Origin: JAFGAS01 sp963809875
Lineage (GTDB): Bacteria > Desulfobacterota > Zymogenia > Zymogenales > Zymogenaceae
Length of the DNA: 64,000 bases
Assembly: GCA_963809875.1 (NCBI GenBank)
Contig: CAWELC010000007.1
Location: 558,001 to 622,000, forward strand
Direction: 5' to 3'
Both the position numbers and the translations under genes were made by a program. The notes beneath the pieces were generated by a model that was given only the letters and a program-made list of their open reading frames with translations, was not told where the DNA came from and ran no database searches. Shown here one piece after another: positions 18,574-27,033 of this stretch. How positions within the stretch are numbered: the first letter of the stretch is position 1; every line of letters begins with the position of its first letter.

Positions 18574-18984
18574 ATGGGATTTACCCTCGAGATCGTCACA
18601 CCCGATCGACTCGTCATCAGTGATGAGGTGGAAAAAGCCGTCTGCCCGGGGGCCGAGGGGGAATTCGGCGTCCTGCCCAACCACGTGCCGCTCATCACGC
18701 AGATGAAGATCGGAGAGGTCCGCTACGTCGACACGACCATGAAGAGTGAGCATATCCTCGTGGTGACCGGCGGGTACGTCGAGGTGACCGACAAGAAGGT
18801 CATCGTGCTTGCCGACCAGTGCATCAGGGCGCGGGATATCGACAAGGTGCAGGAGGAGCTCAACGCCCAAAAGTCCGAGGAGATCCTCAAGACGGCCGAG
18901 AAGAACACGGAAGAATACCGGAACGCCAAGAAGACCTACGACCTTGCCAAGGCGCAGCTGAAGGCGCTGGAGAAGACGGGTTAG
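18574..18984 (+). CDS. atpC: ATP synthase F1 subunit epsilon
   Basis: A rotor-foot subunit of 136 residues that couples gamma to the c-ring and inhibits ATP hydrolysis in many bacteria. The N-terminal beta-sandwich has FTLEIVTPDRLVISDEVEKA and PGAEGEFGVLPNHVPLITQM. The C-terminal part is the two-helix domain, here rich in Lys and Glu. It is the last gene of the operon and is closed by a strong terminator at 19043-19072. The a and c subunits (atpB, atpE) are not in this window, as is common in the Deltaproteobacteria, where they lie elsewhere. Confidence 0.95.
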   Translation: MGFTLEIVTPDRLVISDEVEKAVCPGAEGEFGVLPNHVPLITQMKIGEVRYVDTTMKSEHILVVTGGYVEVTDKKVIVLADQCIRARDIDKVQEELNAQKSEEILKTAEKNTEEYRNAKKTYDLAKAQLKALEKTG

Positions 18985-19042
18985 GAAAAGGACGGAGGAG
19001 ACAGCCGGGCCGCATGGTCCAGGCAGAGCGATATGAAACTGA

Positions 19043-19072
19043 GGGAGCGGGTAAAACCCGCTCCCTTTTTAT
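19043..19072 (+). terminator. Intrinsic terminator of the ATP synthase operon
   Basis: GGGAGCGGGT pairs perfectly with ACCCGCTCCC around an AAA loop, followed by TTTTTATTT. It is convergent with the TetR gene that ends at 19164. Confidence 0.93.
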
Positions 19073-19163
19073 TTCGAGATGATCGATCGGCACGATACGT
19101 CGGCCCCGATCGGCCCGAACCGGGCTGTATCTATATGATTCCGTGGCGACGATTGAGGGCGCG

Positions 19164-19763
19164 TCAGCGTTCCATGATGCCGTAGAGCATCAGGTCCGAG
19201 ACGGCCTCCTTCCACTCGGCCAGCATCTCGGGCGAAAGCTGATCCTTTCCCTCCAGCAGGTCGAAGAGGGGGGCGATCACGAAGTAGATGACGCACAGCC
19301 CGATACCCGAGATCAAGAGGTGTTTCGGTTCGATCTGCCTGACGCCCTTATCGGCCTTGCGGGCGGCAAGCATCTCTTCGGCGATCTTGAAGAATTTGCC
19401 GTAAAACCTCGTCGAGACGTCGGCGACGATGTCCGTCTCGAGGTTGAGCTCGTGGATGAGTATCTTGAGGACGTCCCGGTTGTCCCTGATGAAATCGATA
19501 TACCGGTCGATGGCAAACCGGAGGAGCTTTTCGGGCTCCATGTCCAATGACGATATCTCATGGAGTATCGCCACCAGCTGGTCAAAGGTCCGCTCGAGGA
19601 CCGTGGCGTAGATGCCTTCCTTGTTCGAGAAGTAGTGGTAGAGGGTGGCGGAGTTGAGACCCGCCTCCCGGGCGATCTCCCGGATGCCGACGGCCGCAAA
19701 CCCCTTCTGGGCAAACGCCCGGGTTGCCGCCTTCAGGATAATCTCTCTCTTCTCTTCGGACAT
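19164..19763 (-). CDS. TetR/AcrR-family transcriptional regulator
   Basis: A 199-residue repressor-type protein. The N-terminal helix-turn-helix is REIILKAATRAFAQKGFAAV, then GIREIAREAGLNSATLYHYF and SNKEGIYATV, a textbook TetR DNA-binding domain. The C-terminal helical domain (EPEKLLRFAIDRYIDF onward) is the effector/dimerisation region; its ligand cannot be predicted. A palindrome at 19787-19800, 23 bp upstream of the start codon, is a candidate autoregulatory site. It is divergent from the small membrane protein at 19964, the other likely target. Confidence 0.9.
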   Translation of the reverse strand: MSEEKREIILKAATRAFAQKGFAAVGIREIAREAGLNSATLYHYFSNKEGIYATVLERTFDQLVAILHEISSLDMEPEKLLRFAIDRYIDFIRDNRDVLKILIHELNLETDIVADVSTRFYGKFFKIAEEMLAARKADKGVRQIEPKHLLISGIGLCVIYFVIAPLFDLLEGKDQLSPEMLAEWKEAVSDLMLYGIMER

Positions 19764-19786
19764 GGGAAAACCGTGGGAAAGCGTTA

Positions 19787-19800
19787 ATCAATCGTTTGAT
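19787..19800. promoter_or_regulatory. Candidate TetR operator
   Basis: ATCAA-TCGT-TTGAT is a perfect 5+5 inverted repeat with a 4-bp centre, located between the divergent TetR and membrane-protein genes. It is short, so chance is possible. Confidence 0.4.
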
Positions 19801-19849
19801 GAACTATATCATTTTTTGTGTCGGCACGTCAACAGGTTTCGTTAATCTG

Positions 19850-19878
19850 TTGAAATTTATCCATTGGTCTATTAGAAT
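19850..19878 (+). promoter_or_regulatory. Candidate promoter for the 19964 gene
   Basis: TTGAAA at 19850-19855, a 17-bp spacer and TAGAAT at 19873-19878, in an AT-rich intergenic stretch 85 bp ahead of the GTG start. Confidence 0.55.
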
Positions 19879-19963
19879 GGGATGGCGGTGGATGGAATGT
19901 CGCGGGACGCAACGGTGGGGGGGAGTATGACGCGACGGTCAATACCTCTTATGGAGACTCGCG

Positions 19964-20369
19964 GTGAAAGGTGACGCGCTCAATCGGATTATCGGCGGAA
20001 TCGTCCTTGTGGTCTTTGCGATCGCGGTGCCGCTGGTGAAATTCCACGACTCCCCGGATATCGCCGCCGGGCTCTCGGCCGACCCTCTCTTGCCTGTCGG
20101 GTGTCTTGCCATCGCGCTCCTGGGCGTCCTGGTGTCGGCGGCGGGATTCAGGTATCTCAAGAAGCTGCGGATGATGACGGGGCTCATCGCGCAAATGGTG
20201 GACGAGCAGAACCACGTCATCACCAAAGAGATCGCCGGGGCCGTCGGCCTCCACGAGACGGAGGTCCGCGAGCGGATCGACGAGATGATCCATAAGACGG
20301 GAGATCCCCACCGGGACCCGGATCACCTATATCGGGGGGGAGAAGATCGTCGGGCAGCCGAAGAAGTAG
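19964..20369 (+). CDS. Small membrane protein with helix-turn-helix-like tail (frameshifted)
   Basis: I do not recognise the family. Reading from GTG 19964, two membrane segments (RIIGGIVLVVFAIAVPLV and LLPVGCLAIALLGVLVSAA) precede a cytoplasmic part, HVITKEIAGAVGLHETEVRE, with the look of a winged-helix or DeoR-type helix. Near 20296 the frame changes. Removing one G gives a natural ending, EIPTGTRITYIGGEKIVGQPKK and a stop at 20367-20369; without this the frame runs on into unrelated sequence. The shift is probably a consensus error. A promoter-like pair lies upstream. Confidence 0.5.
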
Positions 20370-20383
20370 GATGCGCTCCGGCG

Positions 20384-21668
20384 CTACTTCGGGTCCACCC
20401 TCCGTGAGCCCGCCGGCCGCCAGGCCGGCGAGATGACGCCCGCCTCCTTCGGCCAGTCGGAGGCCGACGCCGCCGACAGGATATCGTCGCCGTAGCGGTC
20501 CTTGATGTCGTCGACGGCGCTCGCCAGCAGGAACTCCCGCCGCTCGCCGGTAAACAACGGCACCTGGCTTCCGGAATAGATCAGGTTGGTCATGCTCACG
20601 CCCAACAGCCTCACGGGCATGGTGATCTCGAGGGTCGAAAGGACGTGTGCCGCGGCGTGGTAGACGTCCAGATCCAGACGGATCGGCTTGGGCAGGGTGT
20701 GGCGCCTGCCGACCCCGGAAAAGTCCGCAAAGCGGACGTAGAGCTGGACCGTCCTGCCCGAGCAGTGCGCCTTCCTGCAGCCTCCTTCCGACCTTGGCCG
20801 AAAGCAAGAGCAGGTAGCGGTGGATGCCCGCCTCGTCATCCACGTCGTAGGGAAAGGTCATGGAATGGCCGATGCTCTTGGCGGCGTCCTCCTGCCCGAG
20901 GGGGACGATGGGGGTTTCGTCCACGCCCAGGCCCATCCAGTGGAGCCGCTCACCCACGACGCCGAACTTATCCTTGAGGACCGAAACGGGGTAGCGGCCG
21001 AGCTCGCCGCAGGTGGTGATCCCCAGCCCCTTGAGGGTCTTTCCCAGCCGCGAGCCGATCCCGCAGATCTCCTCGATGGGCATCGGCTCCATGAGGGGGG
21101 CGATCTCCGGCTCGGTCACGATGGTCAGCCCGTCGGGCTTTACGAACCCCGAGACGAGCTTTGCCACGAGCTTGTTGGGGGCCACCCCCACCGAGCAGGT
21201 GATGTGGAGGTCGTCGGCGATGCGCCGCTTGATCTCCCGGGCGATGCGGTCGGCCCCCCCGAAGAGCCTGAGCGACCCGGTCACGTCCACAAAGGCCTCG
21301 TCGATGGAAAAGACCTCCACGTCGGGGCTGTAGTCGCGCAGGATCGCCAGGATCCTGACCGAGGCGTCGATGTACCTCCGGTTGTTGCCGGGCACCAGGA
21401 TCAGCTCGGGGCAGGCGCGCTTGCCCTCGGTCGCGGTCATGCCGGTCTTGACGCCGAGTTTTCGCGCCTCGTAGGAGGAGGTGACGATGACGGTGCGCTT
21501 CTTGCTGCCGACCACGGCGATGGGCTTTCCGACGAGGGAGGGGTTGGTGGCCTGCTCGATGGAGGCGAAAAACGCGTCCATGTCGATATGCAGGATAGCG
21601 CGCGGCCCCGGCATGCGGGCCATCCGCCGCGGGGCGATAAAGGAATGGGTGGGGGGGATGAGGGCCAT
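20384..21668 (-). CDS. dinB: Y-family DNA polymerase IV (frameshifted in the window)
   Basis: An error-prone translesion polymerase. The palm contains ILHIDMDAFFASIEQ with the first catalytic Asp, and VEVFSIDEAFVDVTG with the second acidic pair. The thumb has the HhH-type ICGIGSRLGKTLKGLGITTCG. One frame runs to about 20778; the little-finger domain (SGRTVQLYVRFADFSG, then LLGVSMTNLIYSG) continues in the next frame to the stop at 20384, so a single-base indel lies near 20778. Starts at 21668 or 21623 are both possible. The neighbouring small gene and lexA suggest DNA-damage control. Confidence 0.88.
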
Positions 21669-21958
21669 ACATGTCACCGGTGCGGGTTTTTCGCGAAATC
21701 TTCGATTACGGGGACGTCCGATAGGAGAAAAGTCGTTCCGTAATTCAACCGTCATCGCGGGCACACCGACAAGCTCCGTGTCAGTCCCTTGAATGTACGG
21801 GGAATGGCTACGTACCCGATGGCACACTCGTAACCGATGTCGTGTTACCGTTTCGATTAAACCACCGGCAACGCCTACGCAATTCGCAGGTGCCACCGTG
21901 ATCCCCTGTTGATAATTGCTGCGGTAGCGTCGGTGCTCCTCGCAATGACGGCAGTGTG

Positions 21959-22204
21959 TCACTCCGCCTGGATCGCCGTCAGGTACCAGTTCATCGCCCG
22001 CTCCATGTAGCAGAGCTCGAACAGCGTCGCGCCGTCGGTGACGGCAAAGTGGTGGCGCGTCTCCCGGCCCTCCGCGTCCTTCCAGGTGTGGGTCACGCGC
22101 TCGACGGTATATTTCCTCCCGCGCCAGAAAAACCATTTCGGCTGGACCTTGCCGCCGCCGAAGACGGCCCCTACCTTTATCTGTTCATCGATGACGGTAA
22201 TCAT
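21959..22204 (-). CDS. Small DUF6504-like protein, polymerase partner
   Basis: An 81-residue protein starting MITVIDEQIKVGAVFGGG, with a central FFWRGRKYTVERVTHTWKD and a C-terminal FELCYMERAMNWYLTAIQAE. This pattern (strand-rich N-terminus, WRGRxYxV, Trp-Tyr-Leu near the end) resembles the small DUF6504 proteins often encoded beside Y-family polymerases or ImuB. Function is unknown; an accessory role in translesion synthesis is inferred from position only. The 290-bp gap to dinB holds one REP-like sequence (around 21908-21955) and no gene. Confidence 0.5.
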   Translation of the reverse strand: MITVIDEQIKVGAVFGGGKVQPKWFFWRGRKYTVERVTHTWKDAEGRETRHHFAVTDGATLFELCYMERAMNWYLTAIQAE

Positions 22205-22218
22205 AGCTGTCGCTCCAA

Positions 22219-22290
22219 AAGGCAGGCCTTTTGGGGGCCCCGGCATCACCCCATGAAAACTTCGTTTTCGCGGGGGCCCCGATCAAGCCC
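22219..22290. repeat. Dispersed intergenic repeat, copy 1
   Basis: A stretch of about 72 bp with internal palindromes (GAAAACTTCGTTTTC; GGGGCCCC-type arms). It is nearly identical to 23487-23560 on the other side of lexA. The rest of 22205-22669 contains further palindromic units (for example around 22315-22345 and 22372-22400) and no gene. Confidence 0.75.
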
Positions 22291-22669
22291 GCTACTCCCA
22301 CCCAAGGAGAGCGAAAGGACGGGCGGCATATATGCCGCCCCTACGGTTATATCCATGAATCCGGGAGCACCCGTAGGGGCCGCATACATGCGGCCCGCTC
22401 CCGGACCGTCGCACGGGGCCGGCCCTACGCGTTTTTTACCGGAATCGTCCGAAAGCCCGTAGGGACACGACATGTCGTGTCCGGTGTCACCCCGCAAGCA
22501 GGCTTCGCGGGGGCCCCGACTGAGAGAGAAGAAGTAGGGTCAGGAGTATACGGTGACAGTCAGGGGATTGCCACGGGGCCTTCGGCCCCTCGCAATGACG
22601 GTGAATAGAACCACCCCTCCCTGTCGAAACACCAAAAAATCTTCGATTCCTTGGGCGGCCCCGGGTGGC

Positions 22670-23314
22670 CTATTCCGGCATCACCAGGCCCCCCTCGAGG
22701 TCGCGGACGACCCCGATGACCTTGCCGACGATAGAAAGGAGCGCCGCCGCCGCCCCGACGAACACGATCGGCTCCATGTCGGGGTTTTCCGGAAAGAGCG
22801 TCACGCCGTCGGCGTCCTCCCGGTAGCGCTTCACGGTGGCCTCCCCATCGATCATGGCCACGACGATGTCCCCGTTTTCGGCGGTTTGCTGGGGCCGGAC
22901 CAGCACCAGGTCGCCCGGGGCGATGTGGGCCCCGATCATGCTGTCCCCCCGTACCTTCAGGAAGAAGAGGTCTGATCGGCCGCGCGCGCCGGCCACGCCG
23001 GAAAGAGAGAAGTAGCCCTCGAGGTCCTCCACGGCGGTGACGGGGCGGCCCGCCGCGACCCGCCCGGCCACCGGGATCCCGGGAGGTCTCGTCGCCGCCC
23101 CCTCGACCACCCGGATGGCGCGGGCGTTTTCGGGCTCGCGCTGGATGTAGCCCTTGGAGGCCAGCGCGTCCAAGAACTGCTTTGCCCCCTTGGGCCCGGA
23201 GATCCCGAGGGCCGACGCCAGCTCCCGGACGGTCGGCGGGTAGCCGTGCCGCTCGGTATAGGCGGCCACGAAATCCAGCGCCTCTTTCTGCCGCCTGGTC
23301 AATCCTTCCACCAT
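22670..23314 (-). CDS. lexA: LexA SOS repressor/protease
   Basis: LexA represses SOS genes and self-cleaves when RecA filaments form. The 214-residue protein starts at ATG 23314 behind GGAGG. The winged helix is LTRRQKEALDFVAAYTERHG, then PPTVRELASALGISGPKGA. The cleavage-site region is IPVAGRVAAG (Ala-Gly bond), the catalytic Ser lies in VRGDSMIGAHI and the Lys in GEATVKRY. Length and motif order are normal. An upstream extension of the frame exists but lacks a start context. I found no confident LexA box upstream, but the operator of this lineage may differ. Confidence 0.95.
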   Translation of the reverse strand: MVEGLTRRQKEALDFVAAYTERHGYPPTVRELASALGISGPKGAKQFLDALASKGYIQREPENARAIRVVEGAATRPPGIPVAGRVAAGRPVTAVEDLEGYFSLSGVAGARGRSDLFFLKVRGDSMIGAHIAPGDLVLVRPQQTAENGDIVVAMIDGEATVKRYREDADGVTLFPENPDMEPIVFVGAAAALLSIVGKVIGVVRDLEGGLVMPE

Positions 23315-23486
23315 AACTGATACCTCCGCCCGGGAGAAAAAGGTACCCTCCCCCGAGAGATTTTCGGGGTGATGAATCATGCGCCCCACGGACAACGGGG
23401 TTGTCCGTGCCACCCCAGCGAATTTTGTCACCGGAATTGTCCGACTACCCGTAGGGGCGGCATTCATGCCGCCCGAATGACACCCC

Positions 23487-23560
23487 CAAAAGCAGGCTTT
23501 TTGGGGACCCCGGCATCACCCCACGAAAACTTCGTTTTCGCGGGGGCCCCGATCAGGCGC
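23487..23560. repeat. Dispersed intergenic repeat, copy 2
   Basis: The second copy of the repeat at 22219-22290, in the same orientation, on the upstream side of lexA. The shared core is GGCATCACCCC, then GAAAACTTCGTTTTCGCGGG and GGCCCCGATCA. Confidence 0.75.
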
Positions 23561-24200
23561 ACAAGCCCACGCAATGAGAGGAGAAGATGGGCGGCTCAAT
23601 ATGCCGTCCCAGACCGCTGACTAAGTCCCATATCCAAAGAGTTGTCATCGCGAGGGGCCGAAGGCCCCGTGGCGATCTCGGACGGCGGTATCCACAAAAA
23701 CATGGTTACTCCTGCTTTCCGGTCCGAGATTGCCACGTCGGCCCCTTCGGGGCCTCCTCGCAATGACGGGCGTGGTATCCGGTGACAGTCAGGGGATTGC
23801 TTCGTCGGCTACGCCTCCTCGCAATGACAGGTTATTGAGGAAGGGCGGCATTAATGCCGCCCCTACAAGTTCAAACAGGTAGACTATTTATAACCTGTAG
23901 GGACACGACTTGTCGTGTCCGTCTCGCCCTCCACGGGCAACCTGTCGGTTCGCCCGTGCCACCCCACCCTGCTTTCTTCTCTTCTGACGGGGCCCCCGCG
24001 AAGCCTGCTTCGTGGGGTGTCACTACCCAACATATGTTACCCATAGTATATGAAACGAGAGGTAGCGTGTCAAGGAAAAAATGTCGGACATCATGAAGGA
24101 GGGCATGAAGGAAGGTTGCCGGTATCCGGCTGACGACGGGCCATGAAGGGTGCGGGACCGAGGAACGCGGCAACACCCTCGATATCGTTACGTGAGGTCC
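23561..24200. repeat. REP-rich gene-free stretch
   Basis: No gene is supported here. The sequence is packed with short palindromic units: several copies of the CGCAATGACGG/CGAGGGGCCGAAGGCCCC type (around 23645-23680, 23740-23770 and 23815-23830), GGGCGGCATTAATGCCGCCC near 23843-23862, and GGACACGACTTGTCGTGTCC near 23901-23920. A partial inverted copy of the lexA-flanking repeat lies near 23990-24020. Confidence 0.7.
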
Positions 24201-24566
24201 TTAGTGCCCCGGTATCTCGCCCTTTTCGAACAGCAATCTGCACGTGCCGCAGGGGGAGCGCAGCAGCAGCTCGTCCCTCAACGTCTCGGCGGACGCGCCA
24301 GATTTGTCCCACATCGCCCGCGGGCCGACGGAGTAGATCGCCGCGAGAGTCGGGTCGGTCTCATATTTGGCGACCAGCTCGGAAAGCCTCGTCTCATTGA
24401 GGTTTCCCAAAAAGAGGGGATGGGCCCCCTCGATGTTGGCCGCCTCCCCGCAGCACGCGTAGACGTCCCCGTTGGGGAAGATAAACGGGGTCCTGAGCGA
24501 CAGGCAGGGCGCATGGGGGTTCTCGTCGGGGTAAAAAACATTTTGGGGGAGGTGTTGAACCAGAGA
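24201..24566 (-). pseudogene. Radical-SAM/SPASM protein, C-terminal fragment cut at the junction
   Basis: The fragment reads VFYPDENPHAPCLSLRTPF, then IFPNGDVYACCGEAANIEG, GNLNETRLSELV and a final LLLRSPCGTCRLLFEKGEIP. The Cys-containing NGDVYACCG and SPCGTC segments are characteristic of the auxiliary Fe-S (SPASM/twitch) domain at the end of radical-SAM enzymes that modify peptides or other substrates. No radical-SAM core is present. The frame is closed by a stop at about 24565-24567 and the sequence then changes character, so the gene is most likely truncated by the scaffold join rather than by biology. The substrate cannot be given. Confidence 0.6.
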
Positions 24567-24720
24567 TCAACTTTTTTCACCTCCCCTATTTTTGTACTTC
24601 AAAATGGGGGAGGCGGGAGGGGTTGTAACATTGGGCGCGGATCTCCACCTCGTTCCCGAAGACCTGCCAGCCGGCTGATCTGATCGAAAAAGTAAAACTG
24701 CAGTCTTACCGTATTTTTCT
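24540..24720. other. Probable scaffold junction between two genomes
   Basis: To the left lies deltaproteobacterial-type gene content ending in a beheaded radical-SAM gene. To the right lies the C-terminus of queA from a Chloroflexota-type region, which reads past its expected end into low-complexity sequence. Between them is AT/CCCC-rich sequence with an imperfect hairpin (CACCTCCCCTATTTTTG and CAAAATGGGGGAGG). The exact breakpoint cannot be fixed by eye. Confidence 0.65.
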
Positions 24721-25950
24721 TTATCTGTGATCTCCGGTTTTTCTCTGCCGGAGGTCTCTGTGGTTCCGTTCTTCCCGGCAAGATCAGGTGCAGGTCGCCG
24801 AATTCGTGCCACAGGTAGCGCTCGCGCAGCGCCTCGGCGTAGGCCCGCCGCAGATCGTCCGGGTGGACCAGCGCCGCGAGCATCAGCAGGTGGGTCGAGC
24901 GCGGGTCGTGGAACCCGGTCAGCAGGCCGTCGACGGCGCGCAGCCCGCGCTGCGGGGTGACCCCGTTCTTTTGAAATATTTGATGGAAACGGGGTAATCA
25001 GCAGCCCGGTCCAGCCCTCGCCGGCGTGGACAGTACCATCCGGGGCCGCGGCCGTCTCCAGCGCGCGGATGACGGTCGTCCCGACCGCGATCACCCGCCG
25101 GCCCTCCGCGTGGGCCAGGTTAACGAGCCGGGCGGTCTCCTCCGGCACCCGGTAGTACTCCTCGTGGGGTGGTTCGTGGCTTTCCAGGCTGGCGACCCCG
25201 GTATGCAGCACCAGCCGGGCAACCCGCACCCCTTTCGCCTCCAGCCGGTCGAGGATGCGCCGGGTAAAGGCCCGGCCTGCCGAAGGCATCTCCGCCGAGC
25301 CGGGTTCATCCGCATAAACGGTCTGGTAATCTGACAGCGGCCATTCGCCGCGCACATGCTTGTAGCGGATCGGGAAACCGTAATGCTCCAGGTAGCGCTC
25401 GACGGGCAGGTGGGAGTGGAATTCCGCGTACCACAGGCGCACGCGCACCCCGGAGCCCGATCCAGCCGGACCTGCTCCGCTGCGGTACGGGGCGGCCAGC
25501 CTCAGCCGGGCGTGACCGGCCAGGACCAGGCTTTCGCCGGTCTGGGCGGTGAAGAGGGGTTCCGTGCCGTTCTCGGCCGGCTGGCGCAGCTCGACCAGCC
25601 ACTGCCCGGAAGGGAGGCGGGTCGAGAAGTGCGCTTCGACCAGCGAGCCGTCCGGACGCCAGGCCATGACCGCCGCGTTAATGGTCGCGCTGGTGTTGAC
25701 GACCAGGACATCGCCGGCCTGGAGGAACTCGGGCAGGTCGCGGAAGCAGGCGTGCACTGTCTTATGCTTGCGCAGAGTCCGAGCGGAAGGTGACCATCAG
25801 GCGGACCCCATCCCGGCTGAGACCGCGGGCTTCCGGCGGTTCGTGCGCTTCCAGCTCAGGCGGCAGCTCGAAGGTAAAGGCGGGCTGGTCCTGTAGGCTG
25901 TCCAGGACTTGATAATCAGGTTCAAGTGAGAAATTGGTTTGAAGTTCCAT
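24599..25950 (-). CDS. queA: S-adenosylmethionine:tRNA ribosyltransferase-isomerase family (interrupted)
   Basis: QueA transfers and isomerises the ribosyl moiety of SAM onto preQ1-tRNA in queuosine synthesis. Segments in order: ELPPELEAHEPPEARG; after a one-base shift near 25765, HACFRDLPEFLQAGDVLVVN and TSATINAAV; then RYKHVRGEWPLSDYQTVYA and HTGVASLESHEPPHEEYY; finally GLRAVDGLLTGFHDPRSTHL and LMLAALVHPDDL. A 37-bp insertion at 24959-24995 shifts the frame; removing it restores a continuous protein. The recognisable end is DLHLIL near 24781; the tail to 24599 is probably junction sequence. This is the divergent QueA type common in Chloroflexota and Actinobacteria, so true QueA activity is likely but not certain. 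Confidence 0.75.
24959..24995. repeat. 37-bp palindromic insertion inside queA
   Basis: CGGGGT occurs at 24953-24958 and again at 24990-24995, flanking the insert like a 6-bp target duplication. The insert has inverted ends, ACCCCGTT (24960-24967) and AACGGGGT (24988-24995). Its removal rejoins the queA reading frame exactly. Confidence 0.6.
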
Positions 25951-26071
25951 TAACAGCTACCGGTAAAATTCAAATGCGATCCACTAATTTCGCGAATTTC
26001 GCTGTGGGGAAAAGGAAATTTCCTGACCCAATTCGTGAAATTGGCGAAATTCGCGGATGATTTTCCAGGCC

Positions 26072-26791
26072 TTAGTCCTGCCCAGGCGCGGACGGGACGA
26101 GATCGCGGGCGGAATAGCGCCCGCTGGGGAGGCGTCCTTCGAGCAGCGCCAGCAGCCCGGGGAGGCTGGCTTCAGGCAGCGGCCGGTCGGAGATATCCTC
26201 TCCCGGGGAGGCTTCCTGCTGCATCTGGGTGCGCATATCGCCCGGGTCGACGGTATAGACGCGCCACTCGGGCGCTTCGACCGCCAGGACGGCTGAGATC
26301 TGCTCCAGGGCTGCCTTGGCCGCCCCGTAGCCGCCCCACCCGGGGTAGGGGGTCACGGCCGCGTCGCTCGTGATATTGAGAATGCGAGCGCCCGGTTTCA
26401 GCTGAGGCCGGACGGCCTGCAGGATTCCCAATTGGGCGACCGTATTGGCCCGCAGCACCGCCTCCAGCTGCTCCAGGGGATAGTCGAGCAGCGCGGGGAG
26501 CGGGCTCGGGCCGAGGATCCCGGCGTTGTTGACGACGGCGTCCAGACCGCCCAGCCGGGCCGCAGCCGCTGCCAGGTCCGCCCGGTGGCGCGGATCGGTG
26601 ATATCGCCGGGAATCGCCTCGACCCGGGTGAGAGGCGCGAGCGCCTCACGGGCGGCAAACAGGGGCTGCTCGCGGCGGGCATCGATCACCAGCGCCCAAC
26701 CCCGGCTGGCCAATTCCCGGGCCAGTGCCAGGCCCAGCCCCCGCGAGGCCCCGGTGATCAGCGCAGCCTGCCTTTCAGATCTCTGTTCCAT
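26072..26791 (-). CDS. Short-chain dehydrogenase/reductase
   Basis: A 239-residue SDR from ATG 26791, preceded by AAGGAAA. It has the cofactor motif TGASRGLGLAL, the structural NNAG (VVNNAGILGP), and the catalytic Ser and YxxxK pair in NITSDAAVTPYPGWGGYGAA with Lys after it. The basic residue after the first strand (DARREQ) hints at NADP(H), which is only a tendency. The substrate cannot be predicted. It lies 121 bp upstream of queA on the same strand, and the gap carries GCGAATTTCG-type repeats. In sequence it is unlike the other SDR at 31974. Confidence 0.88.
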   Translation of the reverse strand: MEQRSERQAALITGASRGLGLALARELASRGWALVIDARREQPLFAAREALAPLTRVEAIPGDITDPRHRADLAAAAARLGGLDAVVNNAGILGPSPLPALLDYPLEQLEAVLRANTVAQLGILQAVRPQLKPGARILNITSDAAVTPYPGWGGYGAAKAALEQISAVLAVEAPEWRVYTVDPGDMRTQMQQEASPGEDISDRPLPEASLPGLLALLEGRLPSGRYSARDLVPSAPGQD

Positions 26792-26840
26792 CAAATTTTC
26801 CTTTCAAGAAATCCAACCGCAAAGTCGCATAAGAAAAGTA

Positions 26841-26922
26841 GGACACGGATTGACACGGACGGGCACGGATTTTCTTTTTTATAAATCAATTCCTCCGTGT
26901 TGATCCGTGCTCGTCAGTGTCC
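26841..26922. repeat. Imperfect inverted repeat of the CACGGA family
   Basis: GGACACGGATTGACACGG on the left and CCGTGCTCGTCAGTGTCC on the right form the arms of a hairpin in the gene-free stretch 26792-27033. Related arms occur at 54906-55022 and, as single arms, near 39455 and 59490-59520. Confidence 0.6.
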
Positions 26923-27033
26923 GATATCCCTTCGCGCCTTTGCGGTGAGATTTTCATTCACCATAACATTACACGATACGTGGGCCGGACGCATCCAGCG
27001 AAAGGCCAGATTTCCCCTGTACTTTCGGACAGT

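Noticed and set aside
20220..22136. A single 638-codon gene covering dinB and its upstream region
   Set aside because: Only the middle is polymerase; the N-terminal part translates a REP-like repeat and the C-terminal part is out of frame after the indel near 20778.
21908..24020. CRISPR array
   Set aside because: The repeats are palindromic, differ in length and spacing, and lack regular unique spacers; they fit REP-type elements.
24570..24720. A further radical-SAM segment in the junction (fragments resembling WQVFGNEVEIRAQCYNPS)
   Set aside because: The pieces fall in different frames with stops between them and could be chance; I could not decide which genome they belong to.
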